Below, piece by piece: positions 55,421 through 64,000 of a stretch of 64,000 nt of DNA; position 1 is the first letter of the stretch; each line of letters starts with the position of its first letter. Under the pieces are notes generated by a model that was not told the origin of the DNA, searched no databases, and saw only the letters and a program-made list of their open reading frames with translations. The stretch is from Welwitschia mirabilis. Taxonomy: Eukaryota; Gnetophyta; Gnetopsida; Welwitschiales. The translations under genes were made by a program, and so were the position numbers. The DNA lies in the NCBI GenBank assembly GCA_051453625.1, contig JBOZIK010000001.1:150019968-150083967 (forward strand). The letters run 5' to 3'.

Positions 55421-57180
55421 AGCTATGAGATCTAGTCTTGATTTTGGTATCCATATTTTCTTTGGTTTAACCTATACAAGATATTATACCATACTTCTTG
55501 GATTTTTGGAATTATTAGTGTAATATCTAATGTTGAATTTAACTAGAAAATTAAATTGATAATGATATCATTTGTAGCAATAATAACAAATAATATTATT
55601 AGTATAATCTATATGTTCATATCTTAACTTGTAGTTCTATTTGTTAAACAAGGGATATAAAATACTAATGGAAGTTTTATTATGACCTAAACCATTCTTA
55701 TCATTTGGACTTCTATATTGTTTAAGTATGATGTTTAAGATTTTCTTTTCTTGGATAAAATTCTCATTTATTCTTTTTTTTTATTAATAAGTTTCTATCT
55801 AACACTGTTTAATACATTAGTTTACTAATATTAGCTTTAAGAGTTTAGTTTTTAGATGATAACTTACTATGAGAATCTCTTTCTTATTCATATGCTAATC
55901 CATAAGAGTAAGATACTTTTTTTCCATTTTAGCACATACCTTTTGTAATTTAATAAACTCTTCAAAAATTAAATCATACCTATCTTAAAGTTGCATATCT
56001 ATTTCACCCTCACTATCTAATTTAGATTCTTCTTTTCTTTCTTCATTTTTCTTTCAAATATACATAATGGTTATGTAAGGTGGATGAGACATTTTATCAT
56101 CATATGTTTCTTCTTTAGTTACACCCTTATCATCATCCCATCTTATGAAGAAAAATGTCCTCTTCTTGGGTTCTTTCTTTTATGCTTTTTCCTGCAATCT
56201 ATTAGTGATATTATATTACAAGGCTATGTGTCCTCATCCTTCACAAGTCCATCATTCTNNNNNNNNNNNNNNNNNNNNNNNNNNNNNNNNNNNNNNNNNN
56301 NNNNNNNNNNNNNNNNNNNNNNNNNNNNNNNNNNNNNNNNNNNNNNNNNNNNNNNNNNCTAACTTGAAAATATCAAACTTAAAAGAAAGTGAAGAGATAC
56401 TAGAAGTTTCAACTTTGAAGTTACCTCTAGCTTGAAACCTAGATGGTTTTCAATATTTCTTATTTTTGTTGTTCTTTCATGAAAAACATCTTCTAACTCA
56501 ACTTGTGATGAGAGAAAGTTCTTCTTCCATTTCATCTTCAGAGCCATCTCCATCTAATCTGACTTTTATTTTTTCTTTGAAAGCTTACCTTGTATTTTCA
56601 CTAGCTTTAAGAGTAATAGCCTTATTTTTTAGAGCACTATCTTGAACAAGATTCATCTCCTAAGTCATTATATAACTTTGTAATTCTTCAATCTTCATTG
56701 AATTGAAGTCTCCTGGTTCTTTCATGGCTATCGTTTTAGGCCTATAATATGAACTTAAGGATTTAATAAACTTTTGAAATACCTTATCCTCTAAACTACT
56801 AGATGATTGATGTTTCTTCATACATCCCTACTAGAACATTCCATATTTCTTATGCAGTTTTATATCTAGATATTCCATTAAATTCCTTTATTATAAGGGT
56901 TAAGTAGAGAGAATTCTTTGCTTTTAAATTATACATGAAGATTACCTTTTCTTTATTTTCCCAGTACCTTCTAGGTTTGGTTTATGTAATTAAGTTTCTT
57001 GCAGCATCGATCTATTATAGTTTTTATAGGTTTTGAGTACTAATCTTTAATTCTTTGCTAAACTCAAAACTCATAAGACTATAAGTATATCCACATCCTT
57101 ATCTTTCAATAGATATGGTTAGTCACATTGAAGAGTGAAGGTTTGACAGATTGTACCCCTTCATAGTTCACGTAAGAATG
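55420..57180 (-). pseudogene. C2 gag and protease region, decayed
   Basis: On the minus strand gag starts near 57150 and includes a Leu/Glu-rich core (56950-56560; the minus-strand open frame 56553-56359 belongs to it, with KNFLSSQVELEDVFHERT). A zinc-knuckle relic flanks the 100-N gap (56259-56358), reading W-W-T-C-E-G-stop-G-H-I-A-L. Then comes K-K-R-T-F-F-F-I-R-W-D-D-D-K (about 56165-56120), the same K-rich then W-D-D tail as in C1 and C0. The region 55960-55420 is the gag tail and protease remnant, without a certain active site. Plus-strand frames at 56084-56435 are antisense. Confidence 0.78.
56259..56358. other. Assembly gap (100 N)
   Basis: Unknown-size gap within C2 gag just before the zinc knuckle. 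Confidence 0.95.
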
Positions 57181-57203
57181 TTAATCCTTTTTTGAGTATC
57201 TAC

Positions 57204-57213
57204 ACTGATACCA
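57204..57213 (-). other. C2 primer binding site
   Basis: Minus strand TGGTATCAGT, two bases from the LTR: nine of ten bases of the initiator tRNA-Met-type site. Confidence 0.8.
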
Positions 57214-57215
57214 CT

Positions 57216-58600
57216 TAAGGATCATTGAACTCAAAGAGGAGGGGTGAATGAGGTCCACAAAATAAAAACTCTACTAAAATAAATTAAATTTTACATAATA
57301 AAGTTCTTACCAAATTAACGTGGTTTCCCAATATATTACATTCATGCATAAAGGGTAGTTTCCTCTTATATCTATGGATATCTTTAACCTTAAAAATAGT
57401 GGTTTCAAAGCATTACCCATCTTACATGTAATTGATATACTCTTCATGAGGTATAACTCTTTTACCCTCTTGGATTTACAATAAATTAAAGTAGAAATAT
57501 GCTCATAATAACTTACCTAAGAAAACCTATACAAGGCTTGCTTTAAAATTTGAAAACTCTGGTGAGAATCCTAAAATAAAAGTAAGAAATTGATTTTGAT
57601 GAATGTATTCAGAAATTTAATAATCCTTATAATTTAGATGATAATAAATAATGATAATAAAAGAGACAACAAGGCCAAAAAGATGTTACTGAGTTTTTCC
57701 TTCTTTTTATAAACCATGAGTGTCTTGGATTAGAGTAAATGCAACTAATAAAAGATCCAATGACTAATCAATTTCTTCACTAAATAGTCCTTTCATCAAG
57801 ATCACTGAAAGATTTGTATGTAGTACTAATCACTCATCTATCATATATTTTTCCTCTCTCTTTTTCCTTTTTATAGTTTTATGTCTTTCTTGTCTTTACC
57901 TTAAAGAGATATCCATTTAAAAACATTTAAACACTATGCAATAAATAGGAATAGCTAATTTTCAGTCATTTAATGGCTATTTTATTTTCCATAAAATTTC
58001 AAGATAGATGTCTTTGAAATAGTAGACATCTCTATTAGGAAGATGTCTTTCCCCTAAAAGACATCTTTAATCAAACTACCTAGATTTTAATCAAATGAAA
58101 ACTACTATATCTTTTACCCTTAGTGATCATGAATCTAAGGTGTAAAACTTACTTGGTTGATAAAATGTAGATAAATCATCAAAATATAATTTATCTCTAT
58201 TAGCTCTTCTAGTTCAACACATATGTCTTTAATTCTATAGACATCTTCCAATAGTTGAAGTAATATAAACATCTTTAATTTAATAGATGTCTTTCACCTA
58301 TCTTACCTTCTTGATTTACTATAGATGTTTTTTGTCATGATAGATGCTTTTTTTTTATGATGATGTCTAGTTTAGTATAGATGTCTTTGATATAGATGTC
58401 TTTACATATATAGATATTTTGAGTTAATTATAACTATTATTCATGAATTTTGAACTAAAGCTTTTGTGTACTTTGAACTTTGAGGTTTTGGCTAGATTGG
58501 CTTTTGTTATAAGTTCAGTGTTCTCTAATTTGATGTTTCTACACATTAGATAAATTTCATTTGATAGGTGAAATACCTAAAACTAGGATTGTTATCAACA
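57216..58600 (-). repeat. C2 5' LTR
   Basis: Minus-strand start TGTTGATAACAATCCTAG at 58600; the end is next to the primer site. It aligns with 36828-37760 plus 49024-49533 and shows the uninterrupted G3 target near 58121. Motif array at about 58005-58400. Confidence 0.92.
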
Positions 58601-59700
58601 AGTTATTTTTAAAAATATTTTAAAATTTTGTGATTAGTTTTCAATAAGGACTTACCTTCTAATAGATATTGGCATTAAACCTTTAGAACATGTATCATAG
58701 CAAAAAACTCCAAACCATAAATTGAATAGTTTCTTTCATGTTGATTTAACTTTCTAGATTCATTAGATATCAATTTCCCTTCTTGGCTTAAAACGACTAT
58801 AATTACTTATGTGGATGCATTAATTATAATGGTGAAAGGCTTATCCATCTCTATAATCTTAAAAATGCGGACTATAGTAAGTGGGGATTTAGTTATTAAG
58901 AAGGATTATTTATGGTAACTATTAAAATTAAAGATTAAGATAGACCAGGTTAGATTAGTTAAAGGTACTATAAGCTAAGGAAATTCTAGTATAAAGTTTT
59001 TGGAATCCTATGAGGCCTAAGAAACATTTTAACTTTTATAACATTATTTAGTTTCAACCATTTCTTTAATTCTTAAATCTTACTAGGATTAGTGGTAATT
59101 CCCTATTTGGAAGCTTCCCTAAATAACTAATCTTCTTTTTGAAATAGTTACATTACTTAGAGTAGCCATAAAATCATGTTTTTAAATACTAGTAAGACTT
59201 TCCTTAAATTAGTCACATGAGTTTTTCTTTCCTTAGAATAAAGTATAATATCATATAATAATACACCATAAATTTGTTAAAATAAAATTAGAATAAATTA
59301 TTCATTAGACTCAATTTTATATTTTCATTAGCTAAACCAAAAGACTTTACCATAAGCTCATAATAGGCATAACTAGTTCTAAAGTCTATTTCATAAATGT
59401 CATATTTATTAAACCTAATCTAATTATACTATAACTTAAATAAATTTTTGATAAGTATTTTAATTCTGATATTCAATTAATAAAATCATCTATTCTTGTA
59501 GAGAATAGTTATTTTTTACTATAATAATATTCAATTTCCTATAGCCAATGCATAATATTTATGTGCCATGCTTTTCCTTAATTAAAAAAATAAAAGTATG
59601 TTAAGGAGAAAACTTAAGCTTGATCTTGTTTTCTTATAAAAGTTATTCTAATTACAATTTTAATTCTTGAACTTATATAATAGAGAACGTATTAGGAGTT
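58601..59700 (-). pseudogene. D reverse transcriptase and RNase H start, decayed
   Basis: The minus strand reads L-I-K-E-K-H-G-T and I-L-C-I-G-Y-R-K-L-N (about 59595-59545), the K-K-D-G-x-x-R-M-C-x-D-Y-R-x-L-N motif. It then reads Y-D-I-I-L-Y-S-K-E-R-K-T-H-V near 59255-59205, where the first Asp of the I-D-D-I-L active site is Tyr. Next are I-T-T-N-P-S-K-I near 59090 and a P-L-T-N-L-T end. RNase H follows: ESRKLNQHERNYSIYGLEFF and A-M-I-H-V-L-K-V (58765-58680), then Y-L-L-E-G-K-S-L-L-K-T-N-H-K-I-L-K-Y-F, running to 58601. There C2 begins; the reading resumes at 36827. Confidence 0.87.
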
Positions 59701-60330
59701 CTTGATATAGGTTGATCTACTAGAATTAAGTTACTACCATGTTCCACTGTTATGTTTTTAGGTAATGCAGTAGGTTCTTCAAATATTTTTGTGAATTTAT
59801 TTAGTTCTTCTAAAATGTTTGGGTTTGGTTAATTACTAAAAAACTTAATCATATCTAACAACACCTATTGTTTTTATAGCTTTTATTATCTATTAACCAT
59901 TATTAAAATAATCTTCTTGCTCTATCCCTTCTTTTTAAGAATATGTTCTCTAAATAAAGACTAAACCAGAAGAGTTATTTGGTTGGAATTAATTCTAATA
60001 CTATGATTAATGAAAAACGGAATTTCCAAGATGGCATGATTATCTCCTATATGGAACCGTAAATTTTGCATCATTAATGTTAAAAATCAATAATTCACCT
60101 TTGTAATCTTACTAGAGAATATTAACCTTAGCTATGCCTATAAATGATTTACACTCTTTAAAGGAAGTTATGTTTAGTTTATTCAATAAGATTGAACAAA
60201 TAATATTATGTAAAGTCACATATATACTAAGAGAATAACATAGAAATGGGAAATGTAACCATTTAATTATATAATCAAAAATCTGTTAATAATTAAACCT
60301 AGTTAACAATAATATAATTCATTTTTTTAT
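59700..60330 (-). other. D protease and linker region
   Basis: Lies between gag and reverse transcriptase, where the protease is expected. I could not find a certain D-S/T-G site. Stops in all frames. Confidence 0.45.
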
Positions 60331-61500
60331 TAGGATTTACATTTCCATGATTGAAATTTGCTATTGGAAGAAGATGTAAAGGGCTTATTCTAAAATGAAT
60401 AATGTCTAGCTATGTTCTCTTTTATCTTACATTTATAACAAATGACATTGCTACTCTTGAAACTATTTCTACTTGTAGAGGGACTTAGTGAAATTAATCT
60501 AGGTTATTTTAAGGATTAATTATTAGACCATCAATGTTGATGTCATTTTAGATAGTTATAAGCATTTTTGTAAGTAATCTCTATTAATTTTATCTATGGG
60601 ATATCTAGAATCCGTCTTATTTTAGATGGTAATATTCTATGAAGTTATTGATTAACCACTTATTAATGAATTTCTTTTGATATTTTATCAGCCATTAGAA
60701 TTCTGACTGATGTTCATTAAGGGGATACTTGCATAAATGGAGAAATTAAAATTTTATTACTAATTTCTAACAAAAATATTAGAGATGAATTTCTTCTTAA
60801 ACTCATCCATGAAAATTTCCCATGTGATAAGATTACTATATATTTGCTAATATAATACCTATCACTATTGAGAACTACTAGTAAGAAAATTAGTATCTTA
60901 TATACATTGTCATTTATATTGTACACTTCTTAAGATGAAATAAATTTTAAGTTATTATAGTCATTCCTTTGCTTCTTTACTAGTTCCATATTTGCCTTCA
61001 TATACTTAAAGGTGAATCATCTTTCTGACCTTATTACTCTTCCTCTATTCTTGAATAGGACCATTATATCTATTGGATATTAATGCCTAAAAATTTAGCT
61101 CTACATTAATTAGTTGCAATAGAAGATTTTGAAGAGAAATGATAAAAAGTAGATTAGAGATGTAATTCTCATGTTCTTAAAGGGTTTGCTACATATCTTA
61201 CATCCTAGTCTCCTAAGGTCTATCATTCTAATGAGTTAGTAGGTTATTAATCTTACTAGCAAGTTGATTATTCTATGAGTGGATTCCATTTAACTAATGT
61301 TCTAAATTAGTGATACAATCATTTAGTCTTTCTTCCATTATTCATTAGTAAATTTAACATGTTCTTAGTTACATGAAAGTCATAATACATCATGGATTAA
61401 GTAGATGAGCCATTAAATTATTTTGATAAATGTACAAATACTTTATTAATTATTTAAATTCTAATATTATCTTCTTAATAAAGTTATTAATTTTCATAAT
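60330..61500 (-). pseudogene. D gag, decayed
   Basis: The minus strand reads ITWEIFMDEFKKKFISNIFV near 60835-60770, the chromovirus gag signature (T-W-E-x-F, then K-x-F-P-x-x-V-R). In another frame the open stretch 60926-60717 covers the same DNA, showing a frameshift. A zinc knuckle near 60450-60410 reads VICYKCKIKENIARHYSF: the two Cys of C-x-x-C are kept, the His ligand is Asn and the last Cys is Tyr. Not functional. Confidence 0.78.
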
Positions 61501-61649
61501 TAAAAGGCTTAATTAAGGAACATTTATTGACATACATCATTGATAAGTTGTGACATCCTTTCTTTTCTTACCATAATTAAGCACTTTTTTTTCATTTTAT
61601 TTTTTCTTTCTTTCTTGTTTAATATTATTATCTAATAGATATAATGCAA

Positions 61650-61668
61650 CCTAGAATCAAATTTTACT
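61650..61668 (-). other. D primer binding site (candidate)
   Basis: Minus strand TTTGATTCTAGGTTGC resembles TGGTATCAGAGC followed by CTAGGTTGC. The match is partial, and the position upstream of gag is right. Confidence 0.35.
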
Positions 61669-63194
61669 TATATCTTTATTAGCATTTTTATATTATAAGG
61701 CTAAAAAAATAATATTAATATTATATATTTAGCTATAATTAATTTCTAGATCATTTTGTTTTATAAACAATAGCAATTCTAAAGATTTGTATCCTCTATT
61801 TATTCTTAGTTTTTACATAGAAATATATCTCATAAATAGCAGAGGATACATAAACTTATTATAACACATACATGAATAAGTTAAAGGATAATACTTAACC
61901 AATAAAATAGGAGGTTGCAACTCCTATTAACGATATTTCAACTTGATATCTAGCCATTCTCCATATGTAAGTTGGTTCTACTTTAAGTTCTAAATTATAC
62001 AAACATAAATAGGCTCAACGCCATAGGCTTACACTTTAGCTTAGTACATCTCCAATATAGGTGAAAGGTAGTACACGAGATGGATTCATGTTTACAAACA
62101 ACCCCTAATTTTCTAAAACATTTTGGATGGTGTAATATAACCCATTAATGTCATGATCTTAAGATATTAAGTTAGAGTAAGTCCATATATGTGTAGCATA
62201 GGAGAGTGGTGATCAAATCTACTTCAAAAAGGGTATTATAAAAAAAAATGCAATGCAACCCACCTTAGTGATGAAATCCAAGTATGGGGAAGATTATTAC
62301 TATGGTTATCTTGATTTAGTCCTATTCAATGAATACACCACATAAATTCATGTATATAATTTTAAGTAATGTGGATATTTAATTGATCATTTATCTACTT
62401 ATAGCAATTACAGAAATAATGATAAAATAGAAAACTAGCATACTAAAACATCTTTGTATTTAAGATTATAATAATAAAGGTCTAAATAAAAGAAATATTT
62501 TTTCTTTTCTTTCTTTGCATAATAATAATAAATTCTTAATGTATCAAATCATATCTTAATAATGTACTTAAAGAAACTAATCCATACATGGAACTATGCC
62601 AAATGTAGTTATATTCTTCCATACTTATATGACATTCTCCATTATGTAAAGAACATAAACAAAANNNNNNNNNNNNNNNNNNNNNNNNNNNNNNNNNNNN
62701 NNNNNNNNNNNNNNNNNNNNNNNNNNNNNNNNNNNNNNNNNNNNNNNNNNNNNNNNNNNNNNNNNNNNNNNNNNNNNNNNNNNNNNNNNNNNNNNNNNNN
62801 NNNNNNNNNNNNNNNNNNNNNNNNNNNNNNNNNNNNNNNNNNNNNNNNNNNNNNNNNNNNNNNNNNNNNNNNNNNNNNNNNNNNNNNNNNNNNNNNNNNN
62901 NNNNNNNNNNNNNNNNNNNNNNTTCTATAGAATTTTATATAATAATTTTTCTATAAATTAAAACATCAATTACAACACTTATGAGCTCTAAGGAGATATC
63001 ATAATAAAAAATTTAATAATTAATTAATTATGAAGAAAAATAAATTACAGTAGTTTTTCATAAATTAGTTTCATAGTAGGATCCTTACAAATCAACTTAA
63101 GATATCTTGGAATTCCAAAAATATTATTTCTAAGGTCATGTTTTAAGGTTTAAAATTGTTATATTTTCTAAAATTATAGTCCTACAACACTACA
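61669..63194 (-). repeat. D 5' LTR (candidate)
   Basis: Minus-strand start TGTAGTGTTGTAGGAC at 63194 compares with TGTAATGTTGTAAAAC at 21593 (differences are G/A). Several short collinear blocks are shared with 20700-21593. A 258-N gap is at 62665-62922. The limits need an alignment to confirm. Confidence 0.4.
62665..62922. other. Assembly gap (258 N)
   Basis: Sized gap inside the candidate D 5' LTR. Confidence 0.95.
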
Positions 63195-64000
63195 CTAAAA
63201 TGATCATAATTTTATTTTAAGTTTTTAAATGATTCAAGACATTTTGAAAAGATTATTTAATTCCATACTACTTATAATACTCAAGTTTTTAAATGTCCTA
63301 ATTGTCAGTTATAGAAATGTAAATTGATTACTTACTATGTTCTGCATTTATTTCCTAATGTATTTTAAGCAAAAAATTTCTTATAAACTATGATACATTA
63401 AAAAAAACTATTTTTATATTTTTACAATTATAACATAATCCTAGACTTAGAAAAAAATTCACTAATTTATACCTACTAATTAATAAGCTATAGTGTTTTT
63501 AACTTATGCCTTTATCCTTAAAGTTCAATTTTTGCTATTTAAAAAATGGGTATAGTTTCTATAATTTATTATGAAATATTTAGATCAGTGAAATAATGGA
63601 TATACTAACTAATTAGGTATAGAATATTTTAGTTAAATTTACTAATTAAAATTATTATAGGAAGTCAATTCAAAAAGAACCATTTACAATGAGCCTTAAG
63701 ATATCCATGAAAGAGTACTATTCTAAAAGAGATGTTTGAAGATCTAACCTTTGCCTTTAATAAGATGGACCTAATGCATAATAGATAAAAATATAATATC
63801 AAAATAAAAATGTATACCTAAGTTTCCATTATTCCCCTTTATTTATTGAATCTTCTAGTCACTTGCGCATAACCATCCACTAAAAACCTTCATCACTAAG
63901 CATAAGAAATCCTCATATCTTCCAAGCATCTTAACAAGAGCTCATGAAAGGGAATAAAATATGAAAAAAATATGTAATTTCAAGGTAACCATAATAATAA
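63195..64000. other. Unassigned AT-rich flank
   Basis: No gene, RNA gene or known repeat recognised. If the D LTR end is right, this is the sequence into which D inserted. Confidence 0.4.

Larger units (their letters stand above)
36828..58600 (-). mobile_element. C2: SIRE-like Ty1/copia element, split by G3
   Basis: Minus-strand order: 5' LTR (57216-58600), primer site (57204-57213), gag, integrase (with an intruding RNase H fragment), reverse transcriptase, RNase H, motif array, PF20167-like 3' ORF, polypurine tract, and 3' LTR (49533-49024 then 37760-36828). G3 lies inside the 3' LTR. Without G3, C2 is about 10.5 kb including N. It landed in the RNase H of D. All coding parts are broken. 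Confidence 0.9.
20700..63194 (-). mobile_element. D: chromovirus-type Ty3/gypsy element, split by G2 and C2
   Basis: The pieces in minus-strand order are: candidate 5' LTR (61669-63194), gag (60360-61500), reverse transcriptase and RNase H (58601-59700), [C2 insertion], remaining RNase H and integrase with a chromodomain-like tail (35049-36827), [G2 insertion], polypurine tract (21594-21606), 3' LTR (ending at 21593). Continuity across C2 is shown by RNase H reading up to 58601 and resuming at 36827. The LTR limits are my weakest inference. The short distance from chromodomain to polypurine tract and the T-W-E-F gag motif fit Tekay/Del-like chromoviruses. Confidence 0.7.

Noticed and set aside
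61550-61620. TGTGACATCC resembling the start of a Del-type LTR on the plus strand
   Set aside because: Wrong strand and position for D, no paired copy found, and the following sequence is a simple T-rich run.
1-64000. Host protein-coding genes, rRNA or functional tRNA genes
   Set aside because: None found; every recognisable coding signal belongs to a retrotransposon domain, and introns of host genes could not be inferred from any exon-like homology.

Overview
This window looks like intergenic DNA from a large, repeat-rich flowering-plant nuclear genome. It is very AT-rich and CpG-poor, and I found no intact host gene. Nearly everything recognisable is decayed LTR-retrotransposon, and no open frame longer than about 140 codons reads as a real protein. 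Fourteen runs of N are present: five are exactly 100 bases (unknown-size convention) and the rest have assigned sizes. I name the elements G1, G2, G3 (Ty3/gypsy, Athila-like), C0, C1, C2 (Ty1/copia, SIRE/Maximus-like) and D (Ty3/gypsy chromovirus, Tekay/Del-like).

Layout. Left block: C0 lies on the minus strand (14241-20266). It is cut inside its RNase H by G1 (plus strand, window edge to 14240), and G1's 3' region is split by C1 (plus strand, about 3282-12384). Right block: D lies on the minus strand (about 20.7 kb to about 63.2 kb) and is cut twice. G2 (minus strand, 21702-35043, flanked by the 5-bp repeat TGGTT) sits between D's chromodomain and its polypurine tract. C2 (minus strand, 36828-58600) splits D's RNase H. 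C2's own 3' LTR is split by G3 (plus strand, 37761-49023, flanked by the 5-bp repeat GTGAT). Insertion order on the right is therefore D, then C2, then G3, with G2 also later than D; on the left it is C0, then G1, then C1.

Content. The Athila-like elements keep gag (one zinc knuckle), an aspartic protease with a D-I-G site, reverse transcriptase with F-M-D-D, RNase H, integrase, a long 3' region with a relic reading frame, a polypurine tract and a primer site resembling the tRNA-Asp type. The SIRE-like elements keep gag, integrase before reverse transcriptase, RNase H, and a 3' open reading frame. In C1 and C2 that frame resembles the plant-specific 'putative plant transposon protein' family. 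D keeps gag, reverse transcriptase, RNase H, integrase and a chromodomain-like tail.

Most interesting signal. The SIRE-like LTRs carry arrays of an 8-base motif in two forms, AGATGTCT and AGACATCT. At the same aligned site one LTR of a pair often has TG where the other has CA. That is what decay of one ancestral CpG palindrome, AGACGTCT (a GACGTC, C-box type site), on opposite strands would leave. The Athila-like family carries a second CpG palindrome with the same TG/CA split. Both look like methylated CpG-rich cis-element families that have been erased by deamination.
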